From Volutella citrinella (Eukaryota; Ascomycota; Sordariomycetes; Hypocreales; Nectriaceae): DNA of 64,000 bases. Positions 32,561 through 44,334 of the stretch are shown here, piece after piece. The notes under the pieces are model-generated. The model was not told where the DNA came from. It was given only the letters and a program-made list of their open reading frames with translations, and did not search any database. Position 1 is the stretch's first letter, and each line of letters begins with the position of its first letter. The translations under genes and the position numbers were made by a program. Location of the stretch: NCBI GenBank assembly GCA_034401135.1, contig JAWZSP010000005.1, positions 3,906,001-3,970,000 of the forward strand, given 5' to 3'.

Positions 32561-34112
32561 TTACTCATCAGTCGTGTCCTCCCGCTTGAGTCCGATCTGG
32601 TTCCAAATGCCATAGACATCATTTCTAAGAGCGGTATACTCGGCAGAATTGAGCCTTGCGTTTTGTTCTCCAAGTGCGTCGAGCTGGGCGACTTTCTGCT
32701 CCAAAGATTCCACTCTGGAGGTGACATCTTTGAGCTTGTCGACTGTGGATTGCTCAACCTGCTTCAGGACTTCCGATATGGCGTTTTCCTGATGCTGAAC
32801 AGCCTTTGCGCAGCCCTGAGAAATTTGAACATTGATCCACGGTTGGAGTCGCTCCATCAAGCCCATCATCTGTTGCACCTGATCAGGCACCAAGCCATAC
32901 TCTTGGTGGCTACTAGGCGGAGGAGAAGGTCCGAGCCCATCCTCGACACGAGGTCTCTTGATGCCGCTGGGGCCGGAGGGATCAAGAGTTGGTGATTTAT
33001 GACCTTGCATCAAGGGCTGTGTCTCATGATGCCATTCGTCTTGGCTTTGGCCAGGAAGCAGATAGCCGGAATCCTTTGCGTCGCCACCTACATCTTTGTC
33101 AGCCTTCGGGTCTCCATCGGCACCTGGGCAAAAACAGTTCCTCCTTACTGGTTTGAATATATCCATAGTTTTGCAAGTCAAGCTCTGACAATGTATCACC
33201 AACTTTGTACTGGCCATCGATGGGAGGAGGCTGGTGTCCAGTCGGTGGGCCAAACTGGACGGGGCCGAATGAGCGCTTCTCAGCCGCAACTCTATTCAAG
33301 GCCGAAGGTGAAACCGACATGGCCTGGCGGATTTCACCAGTAGCCTGGGTGTATCCACTGCTCGGCTGGAGAGGGGAGGAGCTCGAGTGTTGGTTTCGAA
33401 CATCGGCTTGCAGCGCCGAGTCAGCATTTGGATGGGCAATGGGATGGCTGAGCGGCAACGAGCCAGTGCCGGACCCCTCCGTTGCTTCATCTCCCGCCGA
33501 GCCCGCTTGCGTCTCTGTCAATGGCAAGGCTCTCCCAGGCAGTGGAGCCCAGAAGTCAGGGCGGGGAGGGTATTCCGGGCAGGTAGTGGCCGAAAAGACA
33601 TCGACGTTGGGATATCGCTGTGAGATGAGGGCGGACGCTTTGTTCTTTTCGAAGTGACATAGCTTTTTAATCGACGGCATGTCATTTTTGCCGACCAAAG
33701 GATCATAGTAGATAGCCCGAAGGACCAGCCAGATCCCCCAGTTGAAGTCACGGTCCACATTCTTCCCGCTGACGGCCTTTTGCCATAGTGGATGTTGGCA
33801 TACGCGCGTTTCGCAGCTTTTCGTTCGCCTCATATTCGTCACTGCCCATAGGAAGGACTTTTTGATGTGGCGAGGGAACTTGTGCCAGTTCTCTTTCCAC
33901 ATAGACCGAAGCTGAGTTGCAACGGGCTTATCCACCTCCGGGAGGCGACTGGCGCAAGTGAGGCCAATGTCATACTTCACTGCGTCGCTCTCTGTTGGGG
34001 AGTTGGGGGTGACAGGCTGGCTATGCGCACTATGCACACCATCTTGGCTTGTGGGTGTCATCGTGGAAGCTGTTCCCGTGCTCAAGACATGCGAGTTTCC
34101 GGTGTCCATCAT
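32561..34112 (-). CDS. unrecognised protein with C-terminal coiled coil
   Basis: Two exons as modelled: 34112-33200 and 33123-32561 (491 residues). The 76-bp intron has donor GTGATA and a good acceptor TTTTTGCCCAG; the joint reads GQYKVG/ADGDPKADKD. No known domain recognised. Residues 45-170 look folded and helical (LPEVDKPVATQLRSMWKENW, FNWGIWLVLRAIYYDPLVG); the middle is Ser/Pro/Gln rich; residues ~410-480 form a coiled coil (LKQVEQSTVDKLKDVTSRVE, then SLEQKVAQL), suggesting self-association. The start is uncertain: the frame upstream of the Met-Met pair remains open and coding-like (KEDWLKSVQEGDSP) back to an acceptor CTTCAAG with a GACTAAC branch near 34158-34163. A further upstream exon or a spliced leader therefore exists, but I could not find its ATG. 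Confidence 0.7.
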
Positions 34113-36580
34113 TGGAGAATCCCCTTCTTGAACAGACTTGAGCCAGTCCTCTTTATAACTTGAAGTTAGTCAAAGGCTGCAGCAAGTGGGAAACCAAGTT
34201 GTTGGAACACCTGCCTATGAATGAGCGCTGGGATGTGGGGTTGAATGAAATGCCCAAGGGTAACGAATCAGTTGGGGTTCAGTCCCAGTTGTGGAGAGAG
34301 GGAAGTTCGAACTGAAGAGTTGAATGTGAGATGTGAGATGTGGGGCAATGTAAGAGGAGAATGTGGAGGGAAAGTGTGTGGAGAAAAGGTGAAGAGTGAG
34401 GGTGAAGAGTGAGGGTGAAGAGTGAGGGTGAAGAGTGAGGGTGAAGAGTGAGGGTGAAGAGTGAGGGTGAAGAGTGAGGGTGAAGAGTACGAGTGAAGGG
34501 GAAGAGTAAAGGGTAAAGGTGGAGATAAAAGGTGGAGGAAAATTTGAAGAGAGAAGTGAAAAGAAAAGGTGTAGGGAAGGAGTTGGGAGAAATGAAAGCA
34601 GGAGTCAGGTGGAGGTGCGTGAGGTCCTCTCAGTTTCAAGGGTTGAGGCCTCAAACCAACTTGCTCACGTGCTCACTGTGGCCTGCTCTTCTCCTGCTGC
34701 TCCTGCAAAATTCACTGCTGTGAATGGATGCTGAAGTAAGTTAGTTCAAAGGAAGGCTTGGGCGGCTTTTGCTACAATTCACGACTGTCCCTGATTCCTC
34801 CACCTCGGCCGTCTATCAATGCTAATAATTGTACTGTGTCAGAGTAAGGACGACATGGCAGTCTAGGCCGTAGGATGTCCTCGAAGTAGCGTTGCGTTAC
34901 TCGAAATCGCTCGTGGCTACAATCCTGTAGTATTTCAACACTTTGCTCTGTTGCAAGGAATAGTAGAGAGGAAGCCGAACTCCGCCATAGCGTCGAGTCC
35001 GCTGAGAGAGAACTTGCTCCTTTCTGCACCCACCCATCCACCACAGGCTGCTTTCTATTCGAACTGGTGACTAAATGATTAGATTTGGTCAACTCGTAAT
35101 ACACCAATCAAGTTGTAAGAGGCACTCAAGAAATGGAAACTTCAGCATCCTCGGCACATGAGCCAGTTCAGTCGAGGCAACCGTCTTCCTTCATTGACAA
35201 GGTTCCAGACCAAAAGTTCAGCAAGGTTTCGCCAGACAGCTAAATCATAGCTCGATTGTTGCCATAATTTCACCACAAGCCCGCAAGTGCTGCGAGCCGT
35301 TGTGGCCCGACGACGCCATTGCTCCCAGCACTCGTATCAATCTCCATCCCCGTCCACGACAAGCACTCTCGTCAAGTGTCCCCGAGTACCCCGTCTCGTC
35401 AGTGCATGAACACCGGAGTGTTTTCACACTCACAATGATGCTCAACGTAATTTACACAGTGCATAAGCATCCCAACTTGGAGCGGTCACGGTATCCATTG
35501 CCATGTCGAACGTCGTGACCACCAGGACAGTTGGGGACAATTTCGAATGCGCCGAATCGGCTTGTTACGGTCGCTTGTGAGGCTTCATCCGACGGGAGGA
35601 AGCAACAAAATATCCCCTGCCGTGTGGTCAAGAATGGCTACCACGTGTTCCTGGTCGTTCATCGTTGCACCTTCTATAGCTAATTGCCAGCCCCAGGCGG
35701 TGACAACCTCACTCCGAGCGGGTTCGTTGTGCTCCCCGATGTACGATCCGTGTCGCAAGGCCCACGATCCTCCTTGGCCCTCTTACAACGAGGACGCGGT
35801 GTCCATCGCGCGCGTACATGCACCTGGCAGCATCCTCAGTGCGTAACCGGGGTCCCGGGCGTGGACTGTGTGTCAGTCGCGTGGCCACTACCCGGAGAAG
35901 CGGGATCAGGCACGGAGATGACATGCTGGCTCATTGTGTTGCCCGGAGGTCGGTCCACCGTCCCAGCGTACGTCCCATCGCGAGGCAAGCATTGTTTGCC
36001 CCTGCTTATCCAAAATAAGACGGAACTACGGATCGAGAGTGGCACAACCACAACTGGCTTGGCCCTCTTCGCTTCTTTTTGTTTCGTGCTGTGTCATGCT
36101 GTATCGGCATTGCATCGCATCGTGTCGCGCAAGGGCTCACAGGATGGAGACAGCCTTGGGGGTTGCTCGTCTGCAAGACATGGAATTGGCTCTTGTCCTA
36201 CGCTCGGGACCAGAACAGAACTGTTTGTTGATATCGGGCCAATTCTTGGCGCGCATCTCGCTGAAAAGGTCGTGCTATGCTGTTGGTGGTATTTAATGAG
36301 GCCATGCCCTTGGAGATGGACGTAGGGTTCTTGCCAGACGCACGACCGCTTGGGGTAAGAGGCTTCCGACTTGACAGCTGCCGGTCTGCTGTTGACAGCT
36401 GTACGAACTACCAGTACCTATGGTACTTTCTTTACCTCATACCATTGAGTCACTCCAGAGTCCAGACACCTGCATCACCTTTGAGCTGCCCCCGATTTCC
36501 ACCTTGCAGAGATCTGCCCCAAGACTCCCAAGGCCACCAACGCACTGTCATTCTTCTCCCATCACCTGCTGGCCTCCAAG
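34113..36580. other. intergenic, 2.5 kb, with purine-rich minisatellite
   Basis: It holds the leader and promoter of the coiled-coil gene (first ~600 bp, very purine-rich on the plus strand) and the promoter of the aspartic protease (last part). Open frames in between look random; no gene supported. Confidence 0.4.
34389..34492. repeat. 13-bp minisatellite, about 8 units
   Basis: Unit GTGAAGAGTGAGG repeated head to tail, seven perfect copies plus a decayed last copy, inside a ~380-bp polypurine tract (34260-34640). On the gene strand it is a pure CT tract about 280-380 bp upstream of the coiled-coil protein's start, so it is in its promoter or leader. Confidence 0.9.
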
Positions 36581-38049
36581 ATGACGCTTCTCGACGTCTT
36601 TCTCTTTGCCACAGCCGGCCTAGCAGCTGTTGTATCCCGCAATAGCCCAGACACCATCAACAAGGCCTCCTCGGGCTTCTCTGTACCCATCGACCGACCT
36701 ACTTCTGGACGGGACTACCGCCGCGAATGGATCGCCACAAGGGCGAGATGGGGCAAAGATGTGCCCAAAGACGTTCTCTCTTCACTCTCCCTCCTAGACT
36801 CTGGTGCGTGTTTGAGTTGGCCCCAGAGAACCCCTTGACGACGACTGACCCCTGGAGTCTTGTAGATGGCAAAGTCAACCTCGAGCCTCTGGAGAGGGAC
36901 ATGGCATACGTCGCCAACGTGGAAGTTGGCACTCCGCCGCAGGAGCTGAAGATCATTGTGGACACAGGATCTGCCGACTTGTGAGTGTCTTTCTCTTGAC
37001 GACTTGAACCGACCTTCCGTGACTGACCAACATTAAAGCTGGGTGCATTCGACCGATACCATCTACAACGCCAATGTCAAGGGTCCATGGGCCCCACAGT
37101 ACAAGCCCAATGCATCAAGAACATCTCAGCATCAACAGGATTCTGAGTGGTTTGTTTCCTATGGTGAGTTTCTTGGACCAACTGCTGTGTGCATTGCAAG
37201 CGGTCGTCTGTGCTAACAAGTCGTACAGTCGACGGCAGTCGAGCAGGTGGCGTTGTCTACCTCGACACCGTCCGCATCGGAGGAATAGAGCTCAACGAGA
37301 CTGCGGTGCAGTCCGCTCAGATCCTGGGATACAGCCTGGAGCACGAGACCAGGTTCTCGGGCATCATGGGCCTCGCCAAAAACCTCACGAGTCATGTCCT
37401 CCCGGCAGCCCCTTCAGTGCTCGACAAGCTTCGCCCGCACCTGGAAGAGCCCGTCTTCTCATTTGACCTGCGGCGCAATGCCTCGGGCACCCTCGAGTTA
37501 GGCTTCCTCAACGTGTCGCGCGCCGCAGACAACATTACATGGTTGGACTCCAACCCAGAGTCCCCTCACTGGGATATTCCCTTCCACCTCACATCTTGGG
37601 TAAGCGGCCGTCCGGCGTGGTATGCCCGTCCCTTCAACGCCACCATCGACACGGGCACTTCGGTCGTGTACTTGCCCCCAGATCTAGTCGGATTGTACTG
37701 GATCGAGATCCCAGGAATCCGTATCGACCCCGACCTCGGCAATAGCATCACGTTTCCCTGCAGCTTTGCCGACTCGCTGCCTGACTTTATGTTCAAAATC
37801 CCCCGGCGCCGCGACGATGATGGAGACGGCGACGGCGGGGACGAGCACATTCTCACGATTCCCGGGCCGTACATGAACTATGGCCCCCTCGAGGACGATG
37901 AGACATACTGCTGGGGCGGCCTGCAGAGCAGCGAATCCCTGGGCGGAGAGGTCATCATTGGCGATGTTATTCTCAAAGCACTGTTTGTCGCCTTTGACCT
38001 TGAGAGGAACCAGGTCGGGTTTGCGAATAAGGGGCTCGCCAGTCGCTAA
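36581..38049 (+). CDS. secreted pepsin-like aspartic protease (family A1)
   Basis: Four exons: 36581-36803, 36866-36980, 37039-37163, 37229-38049 (427 residues). All joints keep frame and rebuild the fold. A signal peptide is visible (MTLLDVFLFATAGLAAVVS), followed by a ~65-residue propeptide. The mature enzyme starts around YVANVEVGTPPQELKIIVDTG. Both catalytic motifs are present: DTGSADFW (Asp near 107) and DTGTSVVYLP (Asp near 295). The usual Ser/Thr after DTG is kept. Several N-glycosylation sequons occur (NETA, NLTS, NASG, NVSR). A charged insert (RRRDDDGDGDGGDE) lies near residues 345-360. It has no Ser/Thr-rich or GPI-like C-terminus, so it should be released outside the cell or to the vacuole. 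Substrate unknown. Confidence 0.93.
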
Positions 38050-39221
38050 AGGAGCTGCGGTTCCGTCGAATGCGGTTGTGGCCATCTCCTCTAGGTCATG
38101 AATGTAACTCGTGCCGTGTATCTAAGCAATTAGCAAGATGATCAAGTGTCAGGCAGAGCAATCACGGATAGCCTAGAATATGGCTCTCGCTAGGAGTTGT
38201 CACTCATAAGATAGGACCCTCAGGTGTATTACCACCATGCCAGGAATGATAGGGATAGCCTCAACCAGGCTATGTGCTCTGACCCTTGAAGCTCAAGTCT
38301 GTTCAGAAAAAATGTGCATGCAATACATGATTCCCAGTCCAAACCTCAATTCTATTCAATGCGTCTCCATTCCAACTCGTGCAGTCCTCCGGCCCCGCCC
38401 AAGATGGCCACGGCTCCTGGAACGCGAATACATGGCCTGTTGCACAACATATTTTGTCTGCGAGATTGCACATGACCAAGACTCGCAAGGGAGACGCCGC
38501 ATGTCGCAAGCCGAGACAGGACGGAGGAAGAATCCGCAACGAAAGGATGCAGCCTCATTAACGCCGTATAGTTGGAGATTATCCTTCGTCTCAAACGAGT
38601 GACGATAATATTAGTAGTTGTAAGTAGTGTGCGTGAGTGTGTATAATTTGCTGGGCCTTGTCTCGAGAAAAACCCAGGCAGCGTCGTGTCGCATTCCCAC
38701 AGCTCCAGTTCCAAACCCCCTGCTCCCCCATTCGCGTACACCCGCTTTCCCATGCCTAATAAACCGGAAAATGACCAGATGAGGAGGCGGCGAATGCAGC
38801 CAACCGTAGCTGCATGGCCGGTTCCCTAAGTGGTCGACGTTTCCAAAAACATATCAGCCGTTATCGGGTGCCCCCGTGATATAATTTAAGTGAAAGAGCG
38901 CCCGTAATGATGTCCCATGCGCCGATGAATAAATAGTGATGACAAAAATACCGAGGAGCGGAGAAGGGCAACGTCGTGATGGGTAGCCTCGTGACCATTC
39001 CCCCGGTTTCGCGTCGATTGGCATTGGACAATGTGCCCTTTGCGCTCCTGGTTGTTGTCGATGATGCAGTAAAGTTGGTTGGTGAGATGAATGATAAGCC
39101 CCGAGACAAAACAAATCATGGGAGACGAAACCAAGTCAGTCTGCTAATCTATTCGTGATCACCGTCTGTCACACGAGAAGAGAAGAGAGACCAAGTCAGC
39201 GAGAGGCTTCATGATGCAAAA
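38050..39221. other. intergenic, 1.2 kb
   Basis: 3' flanks of two converging genes. A minus-strand frame at 38352-38753 (starting MGKRVYANGG) is the longest but has no recognisable domain or splice support. Nothing else seen. Confidence 0.4.
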
Positions 39222-39925
39222 TCAGCGTGGGTGATTGTATTCACCTTCACTGGCGCCCGGGGTCGGGGGCATGTTGCCTGACGAGGGAGCCTGCTGGGTA
39301 GCGCGGGCGGTGCCTGGGCGGGAGCGAGCCTTCTCGTCGACAGCGGCGGCGGCGTCCTGCTTCTGCTGAGCCTCGGCGGCGGCCGTGTTGACCTGGGGCA
39401 GCGCCGGTCGCGTGTGACCGCTGCCGCTGCCGTTCTTGAGTCGTTCCTCCATATCGCGAATGCGCTTCTCCAGAGAGGCTAGCTCCTGGGTGTTGCGGTC
39501 AACTGCTTGCTTCCTATTCATTGAACATGTGTTAGTGCATGCGACCCCCTATACCCAGCCAATACAAGCGCAAACTTGTCAAACGGCACAAAGTGGGATG
39601 GCTAGACCGCAAATCGGGACTGACTTTTCGCTGACTTCCTTGTCGAGGTCGGTAAGGGAGTTTTCAATGCGGAAGATATCCATCAGCTCAGCGGAGAAGG
39701 AGCGGGCGATGGTGCTGTGAGACGCCGCGAGTTAGCTTCAAAAGGTTATCCCCAATGGCAGCAGATCCGCAGTGCAATAGAGGCAGGCTCGAGATATATC
39801 ATCTCGATAGCCGAATGCCCCCGACACCGTTGACCGGGTCGGAATAGAGAAGGGGAGACGAACGACTGGGGGCGACGGCCGCTGGGCTGCCAGTCGCGAT
39901 CGAGCTCTTCGTCGGTGCGGTTCAT
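39222..39925 (-). CDS. small unrecognised coiled-coil protein, three exons
   Basis: Exons 39925-39864, 39714-39625, 39513-39222 (147 residues). Introns of 149 bp (donor GTTCGT, acceptor CTCACAG) and 111 bp (donor GTCAGT, branch CACTAAC, acceptor AATAG) join MNRTDEELDRDWQPSGRRPQS to TIARSFSAELMDIFRIENSL and then to KQAVDRNTQELASLEKRIRD. The centre (about residues 25-85) is a continuous amphipathic helix with heptad spacing; the tail is Ala/Gln/Pro/Ser rich and disordered. The donor of intron 1 is weak, and a neighbouring GTCGTT gives the same frame with a slightly different joint. Size and structure suggest a small subunit of a coiled-coil complex, but I cannot name it. Confidence 0.75.
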
Positions 39926-42900
39926 GATGGGCGAGCTAGGGGGAGGGGCGTCGAAATGAGGGGGGGATTGACTCGATAAGATGCGCCGTAAAAAAACAGA
40001 GAATTATGGCAAAATTTGTAACAGAAGAAGGCCAGGTCCAAGGACTGGCGCTGGTGAGAATCGATGGGATTGCAACGCAAGCTGGAGATGAAGATGAAGA
40101 TGCAGAAATGCAGACAGCGCACAGTAATTAGACAAGAGGCAAGTCGCCGAGGAGGAGGAGCAGGCCGGATAAGGAAGATGAATTTTGTACTACTGATGCA
40201 CACGCGCCGGGTCCCGCTAACGACGGCGTCCCATCTCCCTGTGGTGGGGCCCGCCCACACGAGACCAGGGGGGTCAAGTGAGTCCCGTCCTGGGGGGTTC
40301 CAGCTGTGGCGGTCCATGCCAGAGCCTAACGAGCGATAATGCCCACTGTAGAATGCGCTACAGGGCGGAAGGCCGTAGCGGGGAAGGGCGCCTAAAGGCA
40401 GCGACCTAAGGGGGACCCCTGGGATTTCGGGAAGGCCTGCCCGCGCTTTACTGCGTCCGGGGGGCTGTGGGCGTGCGGCGGACGGGGAGGGGGGCGTGTT
40501 GTGTCATCTCACGGGCGGCTAATGTTAGCTGGGTTGAAAGTCAATAAAGACTGGATCTCGAAAAGGGGGTTGCGCAGAGGCAAAGGCGAACGGCTGGATG
40601 GGAGTTGCGGCTTGCTTGAATGCTTGGTTCTGGCTTATTTCGATTTTGATGAGCCAGGCTGGAGAGGGAATGAGCCTGGGAATGGAGTGAAAGGCGGGAG
40701 CTGCAGCCTGGAGCGTGAGTGAGACAGCAGCAGCCAGCAGCTCGCGTGTTGCCTGCTTGACGCTGTAGAACAGGTCTAATTAGCACTGGATGATGCTCCA
40801 GCTGTGTCTGCTGGCTGTCGTCGTCGTGTCACGTCTCCGGGCTGTCTGTCTGCTGTGCCTGTGTCGTCTGTCTATTCTGCTCGCATGACCCAAGTAATCG
40901 AGTCTGCTGAGGAACACTGAAGGTACTATTGATTCCATCTTTGCGCCCTATCCTATCCCGTGGCATGGCATTTAGTTCAACCCAGGGCGCCGTGCTGGTC
41001 GTGTTTCAGATCCTTGGCCCCCAGCTCGAGCCCCGTGTATTGGTGCATCATTGCCTAATAATATCCTGCTGCTCGCGTCCACAGATGCAGTATCATAGTA
41101 TTATTACCTGGGCTGGCAATAACAGCTGTCAGTGATGTTTGGGTGAAATGTGGATAGTATGTTTAGTTGATGCGCCGCGGGAGAGCAAGCCAAGGGTGCG
41201 GACCCCAGCAAGTTGCGATGCCTTGTTATTACCACCGTGTAATTACTACCACTTACAGCCAAGCAGGAGAAGCACTGATGAGGAAGAATCGAGGAGCAGA
41301 CCACCCGACGAAAGGGGTGGTGGGCGGCTGCGGCTCTGAAACATGGAGTCGGCCCCCATCGATCCCGCGAATGCAGCACCAGTTGATGACGGAACAACGT
41401 CAATGCTGCCCGCTGACGCCAGCGGGCAAAGGACACGCTGTGGTGCTATGCCTCCCTCGGACACCCCGAGCTATGATCTGTACTGTAGCATTGTTTCGTT
41501 TCCGCGGGCTGGCTGACAGCGATCCATCCAAGCCATCCCAAGCCAGCCATCCAGCCAGCCATCCGTCGGCGTCCAGGTCTCCGTGACCGTCCAGGGTCAA
41601 TTTGCCTCGAGCCGGCTCGGCGCCGCCCATCACCATCAATCCATTGTCCGTGTGGCCTGGCGTCTCTCTGGGGAAGCAAATAGGAGTCGGGCTCGCGGCT
41701 CCATTCTGCCTAGTTCCCAGGAAATGCAATCCAGTCCTGGCTGTCCCGGCAAGGGGGGTGTGGGCAGATGACATCAATCAATCTTAATTCGGCGGCTCAA
41801 TGTTTGGACCCTGCCAATTATTATTTCCTTGGGCCTGCTGCTGGATGAAATGAAATGGGATGCGAAAATTGGTATTAATTACTGGGTGTTAGGCCTCCAC
41901 ACACACACAGGTGAATGAATTATGTGCAACCCTTCATACCACAGGGCCATCTCCCGCGCGCCGTGATGCGTGTCCTTTGCCTGATCAAATCAAATGATGC
42001 TTCAGCCTTCAGGTCATCTACATGCTGCTGCTTCATGCTCTGCCGGTGTCCCTCGGCGGGTGGGCCGCAACATGGCGCGTGCCGGGACCTCGCACGCGCC
42101 AACGCCCACATGCCCACCCCTAGAGGAGTCGAGGCTCGATCGCCTAAAGGCCGCCACCACCACCGCATTGACGGATTGACCAAGTTGAGGTGGACGGATG
42201 CGGCATCGACATGCCCCTGCTAATTATCCACGTCATGGATAAAGCACGCACTGTCTAGCCCGTCCTCCCGGCTCGTTGCCTTTGGTGGAGGCGAGTGAGT
42301 TGGGTATCATGACGGAACACGGCGACTATCGTCACATACGAGGTTGGCCCTCGGTACCATGCGCTCTGTGACGGAAGTAATTACCCTAGGCCACAAGCAT
42401 CAAAATGTTAAATTGTGACTTGCTCGACTAATCCCGTTGAAGTTCATCAACATATTTGGCCAGAATACAGAGTAGGCAGTGCAATAAACTAAGAGCCTAA
42501 TCTGACCCAAACATATCTGCATGTCTAGTCCGCGAATAACAACGCTGGATTACAGTTGAAGCATCTATCAGAGCATCCTTGCAGACACTCTGCAGGGTAC
42601 CGAATGATTCAGCATTTGATGTCACCTGTAGAGATTGCCCATCCCGTTGCTGGGGAGCTTGACACCACTAATTGGCTGCGATCTACGGACGTACACTTCG
42701 CCTATAAATGTCGGGTGGCTAATGACTAGCAACACAGCGCCAACGATGCAGGCAGGGACATAAAACCAGCTGGATGATCCAGTACATCCATCTCATGCAT
42801 AGTCGTATCATACCATGATGTGCATAAGGAATTCAACACGATGGAGGTTTTCACATGTCAAATTGCAGCCCGGGTCCCGTCTCGCATTATTTTTGGTGAT

Positions 42901-43553
42901 GCAGGGTAAGCTGCCTGTAAGCCCGGCAATGCTGCCACTGCCCTTGATGGTGATGCGAATAGTACTGTAGTAATCAGGAACTCTCAAAACGACCCAGTCT
43001 TTCTAAAATTAGCCCGACGGGCTTTGGATGAAACTGCGAGTCATTCCCGTGAGAAACATCCAATTCCAATGGGTAAACATAATTGCAGACGCTGCGCAGA
43101 CGCGTACAGCACCAGCACCAGTGCTGGCACTCTATCCCAATTGTCTAACCCGAGTCAAGAATGCAAAACGAGCAGCATTACACCAATTTGGCATGGAGTC
43201 GACAGATCTGTTAATAAGATTCCGGGTGGCACCACGATCCATTCCTCAGCGTGCCCATCCACGACCATTTGATTTGGATCGAATTTACTGTCTCAAAATT
43301 CAAGACAGCCTCGGGTTAACAATGCCGGCACCATCATGAGACATATTATCCTATCCCATTGTGAGCAGGGACAGCGCTGGAGCCTAACGTCGCCAGGAGT
43401 AGTCCCCCCACCTGCTACAGGCCTGAGCGCGCACTCTAAATGCAAGCCGTGCGTAGTATTATGGCCCTGTAGCGTTGATCATCAAAAAAGATGATGATCC
43501 TCCACATCGCATTCGACGTCAAGGACAAAAAGAAAAGACGAACCACGTCCTCA
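39926..43553. other. gene-poor interval, 3.6 kb
   Basis: 5' flank of the small coiled-coil gene. Only random-looking short frames; no domains or splice structures. CAGCCATC-type short repeats at 41530-41565 and a CA run near 41900 are the only repetitive features noticed. Confidence 0.4.
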
Positions 43554-43625
43554 TGCCCCGTACTGGAATCGAACCAGTGATCTTATCATTACTAGTGATA
43601 CGCTTTACCACTGAGCCAACGGGGC
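43554..43625 (-). tRNA. tRNA-Thr, anticodon AGT
   Basis: On the minus strand the sequence folds as a full cloverleaf: 7-bp acceptor stem GCCCCGT/ACGGGGC with discriminator A, D-arm with GCTCAGTGGTAAAGC, anticodon stem TATCA/TGATA closing the loop CTAGTAA (anticodon AGT, read as inosine-GU for ACU/ACC threonine codons), and T-arm ACTGG-TTCGATT-CCAGT. No intron. The polymerase III A and B boxes are the conserved D- and T-arm sequences themselves. Confidence 0.95.
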
Positions 43626-44334
43626 TTCTCGAGGAGCCATTGTGATTCGTTGGTGGCAAATGGCGTTGTTCGTATCCATAAACTCGACTCGCGAGTAGTG
43701 CCCCTGACCGCCCACGACTCCACATGTTGCCCTGACTGGTCCAAATGAGAGGCGGACACACGTATTGAGCAGTCAAATGTTGCCCGAGTTTCTCTCCAAC
43801 TGTCATTGTCAATTTCATCTTGTGATTAGGATTGGAACCCTTTCCACGTAGGCCATAGACCACCGAGGCGGAAGGGGTTCATTCTACCGGAGGCGTTCTC
43901 AACCGCCTCATTCAGCTACTAGCACTTGTTGCGGAGCCCACGGTCTTCCAGCAGTGATATCTCGGCCAGGGGTCATCAGACCGCACGTCGCGGTATCGCT
44001 TCCCGAGACTTGTGCAGAATAGTTGGCCAACCCCCGCCATTCTAAATTCGCTCATCAACATCAACAGTGACAATGACAAGGAGTTGTTCTGGAAAAGCTG
44101 GACATTCATATAGGTCTTTGCCTACCATCACACTGCGCTCAAACTGGCCGGTCACCAAGGTATCAATGCTGCCCCCCCGACCTCCTCGTGTTCCCTTCTT
44201 CCAGTGCATCTCCGACACATCACCCTTGAGACGCCAAGTCACCGTCGAGTTGTGTCCCACTATGCAGAGGAACCCGTTTTTTTTCTACAAGATAATCAGA
44301 ACAACCCAGAAATCGCCGAAATCCCAGACCATCT
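43626..44334. other. intergenic between tRNA-Thr and LHS1
   Basis: About 700 bp holding the 5' flank of the tRNA gene and the 3' flank of LHS1. A T-arm-like GGTTCCAATCC near 43829 has no matching stems and is not a tRNA. No gene seen. Confidence 0.4.

Noticed and set aside
34389..34492. CRISPR-like appearance of regularly spaced repeats
   Set aside because: The repeats are directly adjacent 13-mers without spacers, and this is a fungal genome; it is a minisatellite.
35684..36325. 213-codon plus-strand frame upstream of the aspartic protease
   Set aside because: Composition is rich in Cys, Arg, Pro and Gly without pattern, overlaps other equally long random frames, and has no recognisable domain.
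38352..38753. 133-codon minus-strand frame beginning MGKRVYANGG
   Set aside because: The start looks plausible, but the rest has no coding pattern, domain or intron support.
43813..43870. Second tRNA-like element next to tRNA-Thr, with GGTTCCAATCC
   Set aside because: No matching acceptor stem and no anticodon arm; at best an unrecognisable remnant.
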